NCBI GenBank assembly: GCA_016871475.1
Contig: VHDG01000116.1
Coordinates: 1-8,837 of the forward strand
Direction: 5' to 3'
Source of the DNA: Verrucomicrobiota bacterium
Lineage (GTDB): Bacteria > Verrucomicrobiota > Verrucomicrobiia > Limisphaerales > UBA11320
DNA length: 8,837 bases
Part shown: piece after piece, positions 1 to 7,024 of the stretch
Layout of the letters: the number at the start of each line of letters is the position of its first letter
Position numbering within the stretch: position 1 is the stretch's first letter
Made by a program: the position numbers and the translations under genes
Notes under the pieces: generated by a model
Told to the model about the DNA's origin: nothing
What the model saw: only the letters and a program-made list of their open reading frames with translations
Database searches by the model: none

Positions 1-1
1 T

Positions 2-94
2 GTCTCGAGGACATTGAGCGACGAAAGCTACTGGCAAGATCAGCAACCGCTCAAGGCTTTCCCGGAGGCTCTCAGGCATTCTCATCCTGGCTGA
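2..94 (+). CDS. Possible 3' end of an upstream gene (partial)
   Basis: Reading frame 2 is open from the window edge to a TGA at 92-94 and encodes about 30 residues, including the stretch DESYWQDQQPLKAFPEALR. By hand count about 63% of its third codon positions are G or C, more than in frame 1 over the same bases, which fits coding sequence. The piece is too short to assign to a family and no domain is visible. It could equally be chance open sequence, because frame 1 is also open here. Its product and true start lie outside the window. Confidence 0.25.
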   Translation, partial: VSRTLSDESYWQDQQPLKAFPEALRHSHPG

Positions 95-134
95 GGGCGC
101 TGAAGTCCCCGCCGATGCGAGGCAATGCACACCC

Positions 135-161
135 GAGAGGCCGGCGGGGACGCCAGCGCTC
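135..161. repeat. GC-rich imperfect palindrome, REP-like
   Basis: GCCGGCG (140-146) faces CGCCAGC (151-157) across a GGGA loop with one mismatch, and GAG (135-137) can pair with CTC (159-161) further out. A run of eight G follows at 165-172. The hairpin sits in non-coding sequence upstream of the nitroreductase gene. It resembles the short GC-rich palindromes dispersed between genes in many bacterial genomes, but only one copy is present here, so its repeat status is inference. A terminator for the upstream gene is less likely because no T-run follows. Confidence 0.35.
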
Positions 162-237
162 CCAGGGGGGGGCACCTCTTAAAAAATCTGCCTTCACCCT
201 GATCTCGGGCTGTGCCAATTTCCCCGCGCAAATAATT

Positions 238-888
238 ATGACTCCGATCGCCCCGTCCCAACTCATCGCTGCGCTTCAATGGCGTTACGCTGTTAAGAGA
301 TTCGATGCCTCTCAAAAAATTCCAACAGATATCTGGGCGGCACTTGAGGAAACTCTGGTTCTGACGCCGTCCAGCTATGGCCTGCAGCCATGGAAATTCA
401 TCGTTGTGCAGGACGCTGCCCTTCGAGAATCCCTCGTCCCTCATTCCTGGGGCCAACGGCAGGTGGCCGATGCCTCACACCTGGTCGTGCTCGCCGTGCA
501 GAAGAAGCTGAGCATCGAACATGTGGACAGGTTTCTGCAGTCCACCGCCACCACCCGGGGTATCGCCGTCGACTCCCTCGCCGCTTACCGCAAGATGATG
601 GTCGGCGACGTGATCGAAGGTGAAAGATCGAAGGTCGCGTTCGAGTGGGCCACCCGGCAGGCATACATCGCCTTGGGCAACTTCATGACCTCGGCCGCAC
701 TGCTGGGCATTGACACCTGCCCCATGGAGGGATTCGTCCCCGCCAAATACGACGAAATCCTCGGACTGGAACCGCGCGGACTCTCCGTCGCAGTGCTCTG
801 CCCAACAGGGTATCGAGCCGCCAACGACAAATACGCCGCTCTCGCAAAGGTAAGATTCCCGAAACAGGAAATCATCGAACATCGATAG
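238..888 (+). CDS. NfsB-like FMN-dependent nitroreductase family oxidoreductase
   Basis: Predicted cytosolic, dimeric FMN flavoprotein that uses NAD(P)H to reduce nitro-aromatics, quinones or related electron-poor substrates; the natural substrate is unknown. From the ATG at 238 the protein has 216 residues, close to E. coli NfsB (217). The N-terminal RYAVKRFD (16-23) matches the family's FMN-phosphate-binding segment. TPSSYGLQPWKF (43-54) matches the conserved SSxxxQPW block. The helix WATRQAYIALGNF (137-149), then LLGIDTCPMEGF (155-166), fits the C-terminal half, and the end KVRFP (204-208) matches the usual K(S/V)R(L/F)P. Frame 1 is open from base 1 and an in-frame ATG at 115 would add 41 basic, low-complexity residues. 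I reject that start because the family begins a few residues before the RYAVKRFD block and the extension covers a palindromic repeat. No Shine-Dalgarno is visible before 238 (AT-rich AAATAATT instead). It is the first gene of the probable operon, 26 bp before the TIM-barrel gene. The family is secure; the exact enzyme is not. Confidence 0.9.
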   Translation: MTPIAPSQLIAALQWRYAVKRFDASQKIPTDIWAALEETLVLTPSSYGLQPWKFIVVQDAALRESLVPHSWGQRQVADASHLVVLAVQKKLSIEHVDRFLQSTATTRGIAVDSLAAYRKMMVGDVIEGERSKVAFEWATRQAYIALGNFMTSAALLGIDTCPMEGFVPAKYDEILGLEPRGLSVAVLCPTGYRAANDKYAALAKVRFPKQEIIEHR

Positions 889-914
889 TCTCACAATAAA
901 TCTACTCGCTAATT

Positions 915-1802
915 ATGCCGAACCCCTGGACCGGTAAAGGTAACCCCTACACCCGCAAGGAAGTCATCGAACGTCTCCGCGCCACGCTCAAACGCGGCGA
1001 ACCCATCATCGCAGCCGGAGCTGGCACGGGAATCAGCGCCAAGTTCATCGAGAAAGGCGGCGCGGATCTCATCATCATCTATAACTCCGGACGCTTCAGA
1101 ATGTCCGGACATGGCTCGACCTGCGGCCTGATGGCCTACGGCGATGCCAACGCGGTGGCGATGGAAATTGGTGAGTATGAAGTCCTGCCCGTGGTGGAGG
1201 ATGTGCCCGTGATCTGTGGTGTGCATGCATCCGATCCCCGACGACGCATGTGGCACTGGCTCCTCCGGGTGAAGGAGATGGGATTCAGCGGAGTGAATAA
1301 CTTCCCCACACACTGCATCGTCGACGGACATTTCCGCCAGGTCCTCGAGGAAACCGGCATGAGCGTGAAGAAGGAGTTCGAGATGGTCGCGCTCGCACGC
1401 AAGATGGACCTGTTCAGCATCGTTTACGTCGCATCACCCGAGGAAGCCAAAGCCATGGCCGAAGCAGGTGCCGACGCGATCATCGCGCACGTGGGAACCA
1501 CGATTGGGGGATCCATCGGCGTTAAAGGTGCCGTCGTCACCATGGAGGAAACTCTGAAGCGGACAAAGGCCATCATCGCAGCCGCCACCAGGGTCCGGAA
1601 GGATATCTTCTTCCTCAGCCATGGTGGACCCATCTCGGCTCCCGACGATGCCGCTTACGTCAACCAGAACACCGACTGTGTCGGATTCGTGGGCGCTTCG
1701 AGCCTGGAGCGAATGGGCGTGGAACAATCGCTCATCGATATCACAAAGCGCTTCAAGAAGATTCCCACACCCGCAGCCAAAGCCTTCCTCAAAAAGAAAT
1801 AA
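915..1802 (+). CDS. Phosphoenolpyruvate hydrolase family TIM-barrel protein
   Basis: A 295-residue cytosolic protein of the 'PEP hydrolase' or predicted TIM-barrel signal-transduction family (Pfam PF09370), the type found as the C-terminal half of tomato Tm-1 and its bacterial relatives. Visible family blocks are AGAGTGISAKFIEKGGADL (34-52), YNSGRFRMSGHGS (56-68), MAYGDAN (73-79), PVICGVHASDP (98-108), GFSGVNNFPT (123-132), GADAIIAHVGTTIGGSIG (185-202), LSHGGPI (234-240) and GFVGASSLER (257-266). Successive beta-strand plus glycine-loop units of this kind fit a complete (beta/alpha)8 barrel. A basic tail ends the protein. The activity named by the family is not well proven, so the reaction here is uncertain; a phosphate-binding barrel acting on a small phosphorylated or keto acid is plausible. 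In many bacteria a Tm-1-like ATP-binding gene (UPF0261) lies next door; none is present in this window. No Shine-Dalgarno is visible. The cupin gene follows after 45 bp containing a strong stem-loop. Confidence 0.88.
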   Translation: MPNPWTGKGNPYTRKEVIERLRATLKRGEPIIAAGAGTGISAKFIEKGGADLIIIYNSGRFRMSGHGSTCGLMAYGDANAVAMEIGEYEVLPVVEDVPVICGVHASDPRRRMWHWLLRVKEMGFSGVNNFPTHCIVDGHFRQVLEETGMSVKKEFEMVALARKMDLFSIVYVASPEEAKAMAEAGADAIIAHVGTTIGGSIGVKGAVVTMEETLKRTKAIIAAATRVRKDIFFLSHGGPISAPDDAAYVNQNTDCVGFVGASSLERMGVEQSLIDITKRFKKIPTPAAKAFLKKK

Positions 1803-1811
1803 CAGACACCC

Positions 1812-1838
1812 GGGAGCAGTTGGCCATCAGCTGCTCCT
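1812..1838 (+). promoter_or_regulatory. Intercistronic 11-bp stem-loop before the cupin gene
   Basis: Bases 1812-1822 (GGGAGCAGTTG) can pair with 1828-1838 (CAGCTGCTCCT) around a five-base loop, GCCAT. All eleven positions pair if two G-U pairs are allowed. The structure fills most of the gap between the TIM-barrel stop (1802) and the cupin ATG (1848), ending nine bases before the start. No T-run follows, so a classic intrinsic terminator is unlikely. It could slow 3' exonuclease decay, adjust expression of the downstream genes or hinder ribosome access to the cupin start. The pairing is seen directly; the role is inference. Confidence 0.5.
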
Positions 1839-1847
1839 CCTCTCACC

Positions 1848-2273
1848 ATGAACATCGAACAACGCCGGTTCGTGACAGCGAAGGACGCTGTGCAGTTTCT
1901 TTCGCCATGGACGTTGGAAGAATGGATGTGCCGTTCAGACGTGGTCCCCAACAAGGACCTGCTCCTGGTGCGGGCCAACATGGAACCTCATCGATCTCAT
2001 CCCTTCCACACTCACCCCACACGTGAGGAGATCATCTACATCATCTCGGGCCGCGCCGAACAATGGTGCGGTCGGGAGCATCGGATTCTTAACCCGGGGG
2101 AGATGGTGCTCATTCCCAAGGGCGAAGTTCATGGCACCTACAATCCCTTCGACGAAAAACTGGTGTTCCTCGCCATCCTCGCCCCCGCGAATGCCGGCGA
2201 ACCCGGCATCGTGGACGTTTCGAATGAGGAACCCTGGAAGTCGATCCGCGCGGGGTTTCCACCCTGCAACTGA
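1848..2273 (+). CDS. Small single-domain cupin protein
   Basis: A 141-residue protein with one cupin barrel and no export signal. Both cupin motifs are intact. Motif 1 supplies metal ligands H54, H56 and E61 with the closing G68, and motif 2 runs from G84 through P90, G92 and H95 to N99, matching GX5PXGX2HX3N exactly. A mononuclear metal centre (Mn, Fe, Ni or Zn) held by H54, H56, E61 and H95 is therefore expected. Proteins of this size are often sugar or sugar-acid isomerases, epimerases or small dioxygenases, and also ligand sensors, so function cannot be assigned from sequence. The C-terminal tail (EEPWKSIRAGFPPCN) lies outside the barrel. No Shine-Dalgarno precedes the ATG; the upstream bases are pyrimidine-rich. 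The stop lies 6 bp before the large cytochrome-type gene, so co-transcription with it is very likely. Confidence 0.85.
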   Translation: MNIEQRRFVTAKDAVQFLSPWTLEEWMCRSDVVPNKDLLLVRANMEPHRSHPFHTHPTREEIIYIISGRAEQWCGREHRILNPGEMVLIPKGEVHGTYNPFDEKLVFLAILAPANAGEPGIVDVSNEEPWKSIRAGFPPCN

Positions 2274-2277
2274 GAGA
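2272..2277 (+). promoter_or_regulatory. Purine-rich ribosome binding site (GAGAGA)
   Basis: GAGAGA overlaps the cupin stop codon. It lies only 2 bases before the ATG at 2280 but 8 bases before the in-frame ATG at 2286, the normal spacing. Translation may therefore start at 2286, making the protein two residues shorter without affecting its signal peptide. Confidence 0.4.
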
Positions 2278-2279
2278 TA

Positions 2280-5200
2280 ATGCCTATGAGCTTCCTAGCT
2301 GCATCAGGATGGTGGGTCGCAATTGGGGTGTTCATCGCATTTCATCAGGAAGGCCTCGCCCAATCACCGGGCAGGTCCTCCACGGTGCTCTACAACCGGG
2401 ATATCCGCCCCATCCTCTCCGACAACTGCTTCGCCTGCCATGGCCCCGACAAAAACTCGCGCAAGAGCAATCTCCGTCTCGATCAACGCGAAGGAGCTCT
2501 GGCTACGAGAGAAGGAAAGGCAGCCATCCTTCCCGGCAAACCGTCGGAGAGCGAGCTGTTCAAGCGGATCACCACACACGACGCCGACGATGTGATGCCC
2601 CCGCGAAAAACGGGAAAGCGGATCACTGAGTCTCAAACCGAGCTGTTGAAGCGCTGGATCGAAGAAGGCGCCCATTACGAGGGCCATTGGTCCTTCACTC
2701 CACCGCGACGGGCCGCGCTGCCCAAGACCCCGGCCTCACACCCGGTGGATTCGTTTGTGAAGGAACGACTCTCCGCAGCTCAACTCCAGCCCGGCTCCCC
2801 TGCCCCTGCGAGAATGCTCGTCAGACGCCTGAGCCTCGATCTGGTGGGCTTGCCGCCGGAAACGTCTGATGTCGATGCCTTCGCCCGTAAACCCAACGCC
2901 GAGTCCTACCTGAAGCTGGTCGAGAAATACCTGGCTTCGCCACATTTTGGGGAGCGGATGGCCGTCCACTGGCTCGACCTCGCTCGATATGCCGACACCG
3001 TGGGGTTTCACGGCGACATGCCGATCAGTGTCTGGCCCTATCGCGACTACGTCATCGAATCCTTCAACCGCAATCTCCCCTTCGATCAATTCACCCGCGA
3101 ACAAATCGGAGGAGACCTGATGCCGTCACCCAGCACGCGTCAGCGCGCTGCAAGCGCCTACAACAGGCTCAACAGAATGAGCACTGAAGGGGGCATCCAG
3201 GATAAGGAATACCGTGCCAAGTACCTCGCCGACCGCGTTCGAACAACCTCGACAGCCTGGTTGGGGGTAACCCTCGCCTGCGCCGAGTGCCATGATCACA
3301 AGTTCGATCCCTTCACCATCCGGGACTTCTACAACTTCGGAGCCTTCTTCGCGGATCTGAACGAGAAAGGATTCTACGACCGAGGTTACTCCGCCAACGA
3401 CTGGGGCCCCCGAGCTCGGCTTCTCAACTCCGCACAGGAGGCCCGGCTCAAGGCACTCGATGCCGACCTCGAGCAGGTGAACAAGGAGCTTTCCTCTCCG
3501 AGCGATGACTCCCTCTCCGACGCGAGGGCGCGATGGGAAGCATGGATCCTTGAACAGGAGAAAGCCGGAGATCTTGCCTGGTCGACTCTGGCTCCACGCA
3601 AAGCAACCTCGTCCGCAGGCACACGATTGGAAATCCAGAGCGACAAGAGCGTCGTTCCCTCCATCACTGGACCTGCACTCGATGACTACATGGTCGCTCT
3701 GCGACCCGACGGCCGACGCGTCAGGAGTGTCATGGTGGAGATTATTCCAGACGGCTCCTTCGCGGGAAATGGCCTCGCCCGCTCAGGGGATTCCTTCTAC
3801 ATCGCCGAGATTGAGCTGATCACACGGAAAAACGTTCAGGGCCTGGCAACGCGCCTCAAGGTGAACGATGTGAAGTCAGATCTCGATGTCGAAGGTTATC
3901 CCGCCGGGAATGTCATGGACGGGGATCCATCGACCGTTTGGGGACAGGGAGCCATCGCGGGAGGGCATCGTCGCGTCATCCTGATGCTGGGCGATGAAAT
4001 GCTTTTGACCACGAACCACGTGCTGGAAGTTCATCTTCGTCATTCCACCAGGCACGCTTATCAGCAAACGGGCAGGTTCCGCGTCCAGACCTCCCCGCTC
4101 TCTGAACCGGACTATCACTCTGCGGGCCTGCCCGAAAACTTGCTGGCCGCGTTGAAGGCCGAAGCTGCGAAGCGAACGGACGAGCAGAAAAAACTGCTCG
4201 CAAGCCAGTTCCGCCTCCTGGGCCCTGATCTGGCGAAAGCGCGAGCCGAGAATCGACGACTCCAGACGGAACGAAGCAGGCTGTTGGGAATGGCCCCCGC
4301 GACCCTGGTCTCAGAAGCCATGCCGGAACCTCGAATGATCCGAGTCCTTGCACGTGGCGACTGGATGGACGAGAAAGGCGAGGTCGCAAAGCCTGCCACT
4401 CCAGCCTTCCTAAGTGGGAACGGAACCACTCAAACAACCCTCAACCGGCTCCATCTGGCAGACTGGATCGTCTCAGGTGATAACCCGCTGACCGCCCGCG
4501 CCTTCGTCAACCGACTGTGGAAACAGTTCTTCGGGGCCGGTCTCAGCCGCACCGTGGAAGACCTCGGGTTGCAGGGAGAATGGCCGAGCCATCCTGAACT
4601 TCTCGACTGGCTCGCGGTGGAGTTCATGGAGAGCGGTTGGAACGTCAAACACATGGTGCGCTTGCTGGTGACATCCGAAACCTACCAGCAATCCTCCGTC
4701 CGCAACGGGACGGCTGATGACACCGACCCCGTCAACCGCTGGTTGTCGCGGCAATCACCCATCCGGCTGGAGGCCGAATTCATTCGCGATAACGCACTCG
4801 CGATCAGCGGGCTGCTGTCGCGTGACATTGGCGGAGAGAGTGTCCAGCCCTACCAGCCCGCGGGCTATTATGCGCCGCTGAACTTCCCGCGACGCGAATA
4901 CGCCGAGGACATCGGATCCCGTCAGCACCGACGTGGGCTCTACACACACTGGCAACGAAGCTTTGTTCATCCGAGCATGGTTGCCTTTGATGCTCCTTCA
5001 CGCGAAGAGTGCACCGCCAGCCGTCCTGTCTCCAACACTCCATTACAGGCGCTGGTATTGCTCAACGACCCGACCTATCTGGAGGCGGCCCGAGCGTTGG
5101 CTCAAAAGGCGATGGCCGAGGGTGGTGGCACGGATGCTCGCAAGCTGGATTGGATGTTCCAGCGAGCCCTGGCCCGCCCGCCCACTCGGGAGGAATCACG

Positions 5201-5384
5201 ACTTCTTCTCTCCCTGCTGAAGGAAGAGCGGGATCGCTTCAGCAAGTCTCCGGACGAGACGAAGGGGCTGCTCACGGCCGGTATCCATCCCCTCCCCGAG
5301 AAGCACGTTCCATCCACTCTCGCGGCCTGGACGAGCGCCGCCCGAGCAATCTTGAACCTTCATGAAACCATCACCCGTCATTGA
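2280..5384 (+). CDS. PSCyt1-DUF1549-DUF1553 (PSD1) planctomycete-type cytochrome c domain protein
   Basis: A 1034-residue exported protein of the large PVC-specific PSD1 family. Residues 1-28 form a Sec signal: a hydrophobic stretch AASGWWVAIGVFIAF, then a likely cleavage after GLAQ. The PSCyt1 haem domain (about 35-140) carries CFACH (50-54), with M106 in DVMPP as the likely axial methionine. DUF1549/PSCyt2 (about 152-360) includes VHWLDLARYADT (229-240), PYRDYVIESFNRNLPFDQF (253-271) and a second CxxCH, CAECHDHKFDP (334-344). A coiled-coil-like segment (382-406) leads to a possible discoidin-like beta domain (about 440-605, with GNVMDGDPSTVW at 543-554) and another helical segment (620-668). 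DUF1553/PSD1 follows (about 718-990) with ARAFVNRLWKQFFGAGLSRT (739-758) and RPVSNTPLQALVLLND (915-930). The family is thought to act in envelope redox or polymer degradation, but no reaction is proven. The start may be 2286 (better ribosome-site spacing). Its end overlaps the DUF1501 start by 23 bp, the usual partner gene. Confidence 0.95.
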   Translation: MPMSFLAASGWWVAIGVFIAFHQEGLAQSPGRSSTVLYNRDIRPILSDNCFACHGPDKNSRKSNLRLDQREGALATREGKAAILPGKPSESELFKRITTHDADDVMPPRKTGKRITESQTELLKRWIEEGAHYEGHWSFTPPRRAALPKTPASHPVDSFVKERLSAAQLQPGSPAPARMLVRRLSLDLVGLPPETSDVDAFARKPNAESYLKLVEKYLASPHFGERMAVHWLDLARYADTVGFHGDMPISVWPYRDYVIESFNRNLPFDQFTREQIGGDLMPSPSTRQRAASAYNRLNRMSTEGGIQDKEYRAKYLADRVRTTSTAWLGVTLACAECHDHKFDPFTIRDFYNFGAFFADLNEKGFYDRGYSANDWGPRARLLNSAQEARLKALDADLEQVNKELSSPSDDSLSDARARWEAWILEQEKAGDLAWSTLAPRKATSSAGTRLEIQSDKSVVPSITGPALDDYMVALRPDGRRVRSVMVEIIPDGSFAGNGLARSGDSFYIAEIELITRKNVQGLATRLKVNDVKSDLDVEGYPAGNVMDGDPSTVWGQGAIAGGHRRVILMLGDEMLLTTNHVLEVHLRHSTRHAYQQTGRFRVQTSPLSEPDYHSAGLPENLLAALKAEAAKRTDEQKKLLASQFRLLGPDLAKARAENRRLQTERSRLLGMAPATLVSEAMPEPRMIRVLARGDWMDEKGEVAKPATPAFLSGNGTTQTTLNRLHLADWIVSGDNPLTARAFVNRLWKQFFGAGLSRTVEDLGLQGEWPSHPELLDWLAVEFMESGWNVKHMVRLLVTSETYQQSSVRNGTADDTDPVNRWLSRQSPIRLEAEFIRDNALAISGLLSRDIGGESVQPYQPAGYYAPLNFPRREYAEDIGSRQHRRGLYTHWQRSFVHPSMVAFDAPSREECTASRPVSNTPLQALVLLNDPTYLEAARALAQKAMAEGGGTDARKLDWMFQRALARPPTREESRLLLSLLKEERDRFSKSPDETKGLLTAGIHPLPEKHVPSTLAAWTSAARAILNLHETITRH

Positions 5385-6810
5385 TCGGCAGTCCATGCAC
5401 TGGCAGACGAACCGGAGAGTCTTCCTTGGGCGATCGTCCGCAGGAATCGGAGCCCTTGCTCTGCATAGCCTTCTGGGTCCCGGATCCGCCAGTCGCGCAA
5501 CGGCTGACGGCACAGGAGGCGAAGGGATCATCAAGACGCTTCACCATGCCCCGAAAGCGAAGAGGGTGATCTACCTGTATCAGGCTGGAGGCCCATCACA
5601 TCTGGAGACCTTCGATCCGAAACCAGCCCTGACCAAGATGCATGGGAACCCCATGCCGGAGTCCTTCACGAAGGGGCAGCAGATCGCCCAGCTTCAGGGG
5701 CAGGCCCTCAAGTGTCTGGGAGCGCAGACGGAGTTCAAACGATTCGGTGCCGCCGGGAATGAGTTCTGCGGGCTGTTCGAGCGCCTTGGCGGGGTGGCCG
5801 ACCATCTTTGCATCGTCCGGTCCATGTACACGGAGCAGATCAACCATGATCCTGCGCACACGTTCATGAACACGGGCTCGATCATCTCCGGTCGCCCGAG
5901 CATGGGCTCCTGGCTGCTCTATGGACTGGGTGCTGACACACAGGATCTGCCTGGCTACGTGGTGATGATGTCTTCGGGGAGAGGCGGCCAGATGCAGCCC
6001 ATCGCAGCCCGGCAATGGCATAGCGGTTTCCTTCCCAGCAAACATCAGGGTGTGAAATTCCAGTCGAAGGGCGACCCTGTGATGTATCTCAAGAACCCCG
6101 AAGGCGTTTCACGCGAAGATCAGGGAAGGCTGGTGAGTGTGGTAAACCGTTTGAACCAGCTCGGTCATGAACGGCTGGGTGACCCGGAAATCCAAACCCG
6201 CATCAACCAGTATGAGATGGCGTTTCGCATGCAGGCCAGCGTCCCCGGACTGATGGATATCTCAAGCGAACCCAAACACATCCTGGATCTGTATGGCGCG
6301 AACCCAGGCGACGGATCCTTCGCTTCCAACTGCCTGCTCGCACGACGCCTCGCCGAACGGGGCGTGAGGTTCATTCAGCTCTACCACCGTGACTGGGATC
6401 ATCATGACGACGTCAAACGCGATATCCCCCTCAAGGCACAGGAAATCGACCAGGCTTCAGCAGCTCTCATCCTTGATCTGAAACAACGAGGCATGCTGGA
6501 TGAGACGCTCATCATCTGGGGAGGCGAGTTTGGCCGGACGCCGATGGCCCAGGGCAAGGGCCGGGATCACCACATCAAGGGGTTCTCCATCTGGATGGCC
6601 GGCGGCGGGATCAAAGGCGGCATGACCTACGGGGCCACCGATGAGCTGGGTTACGCGGCCGTCGAAAACCCCGTCAGTGTCCATGACCTGCACGCCACTT
6701 TGCTCCACCTCTTCGGGGTCGAGCACACGCGCCTGACGTTCCGCTACCAGGGCCGTGATTTCCGGCTGACCGATGTCTCAGGCAATGTTCTCAAAGCCTG
6801 CCTCGCCTAG
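5362..6810 (+). CDS. DUF1501 domain protein with Tat signal
   Basis: A 482-residue protein of the DUF1501 family (PF07394), which has an alkaline phosphatase/sulfatase-like fold. A twin-arginine signal, TNRRVFLG (16-23), is followed by a hydrophobic alanine/leucine stretch, so export in folded form, possibly with bound metal, is expected. Family blocks are YLYQAGGPSHLETFDPKP (71-88), NHDPAHTFMNTGS (161-173), SGRPSMGSW (176-184), YHRDWDHHDD (341-350), WGGEFGRTP (386-394) and GRDHHIKGFSIWMAGGGIKGG (400-420). The His/Asp-rich patches at 342-350 and 402-404 and E389 are the likely metal-site residues by analogy with the fold. Substrate and catalytic activity are unknown for the family. The gene starts inside the last codons of the PSD1 gene, with a 23-bp overlap and no visible Shine-Dalgarno, which points to translational coupling. 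PSD1 and DUF1501 genes are habitual neighbours in PVC genomes, so the two products probably act on the same envelope substrate. It is the last gene of the run. Confidence 0.95.
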   Translation: MKPSPVIDRQSMHWQTNRRVFLGRSSAGIGALALHSLLGPGSASRATADGTGGEGIIKTLHHAPKAKRVIYLYQAGGPSHLETFDPKPALTKMHGNPMPESFTKGQQIAQLQGQALKCLGAQTEFKRFGAAGNEFCGLFERLGGVADHLCIVRSMYTEQINHDPAHTFMNTGSIISGRPSMGSWLLYGLGADTQDLPGYVVMMSSGRGGQMQPIAARQWHSGFLPSKHQGVKFQSKGDPVMYLKNPEGVSREDQGRLVSVVNRLNQLGHERLGDPEIQTRINQYEMAFRMQASVPGLMDISSEPKHILDLYGANPGDGSFASNCLLARRLAERGVRFIQLYHRDWDHHDDVKRDIPLKAQEIDQASAALILDLKQRGMLDETLIIWGGEFGRTPMAQGKGRDHHIKGFSIWMAGGGIKGGMTYGATDELGYAAVENPVSVHDLHATLLHLFGVEHTRLTFRYQGRDFRLTDVSGNVLKACLA

Positions 6811-6832
6811 GGTGGGCTAGGGATTCGCGAAG

Positions 6833-6873
6833 CGTCATGGAGTGCGGTAGCCCTCTACCGCTTTCCTATGACG
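6833..6873. repeat. 41-nt imperfect palindrome (REP-like or terminator-like)
   Basis: Perfect inner arms GCGGTAG (6844-6850) and CTACCGC (6855-6861) close a CCCT loop. Further out GGA (6839-6841) pairs with TCC (6864-6866), and CGTCAT (6833-6838) with ATGACG (6868-6873), leaving one bulged T (6867) and one T-T mismatch. It begins 22 bases after the DUF1501 stop, so it could help end transcription or protect the mRNA 3' end, although only three T follow the inner stem. The partial copy GGAGTGCGGT at 7232-7241 suggests a dispersed repeat family. The structure is certain; the role is not. Confidence 0.6.
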
Positions 6874-7024
6874 TCGTTTGCCAGCGGATTGGATTTCGGA
6901 TGCTGTCTCGGAATTGATTCGTCTGACACCCATTCGTTTGATTCCCGTCCCCTGCAGTTCCCCTTTCATCTGTGACCTCTTTCCTGTCTGAGGCACATCG
7001 CGCCTGACCGCCCGGACCTGATTC

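Noticed and set aside
115..237. Longer start for the nitroreductase at the ATG at 115
   Set aside because: It adds 41 basic, low-complexity residues that cover a palindrome and a G run, whereas the family starts just before the RYAVKRFD block; the ATG at 238 gives the normal length.
475..894. 139-codon open frame on the minus strand
   Set aside because: It lies antisense to the well-supported nitroreductase gene and has no domain; high-GC coding DNA commonly leaves such open frames on the opposite strand.
1812..1838. Intrinsic terminator splitting the operon
   Set aside because: The stem is followed by CCTCTCACC rather than a T-run, and the next start codon is only nine bases away.
3976..4437. 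153-codon open frame on the minus strand within the PSD1 gene
   Set aside because: It is antisense to a continuous, recognisable protein, and its composition is rich in Arg, Ser and Pro as expected from a shadow frame.
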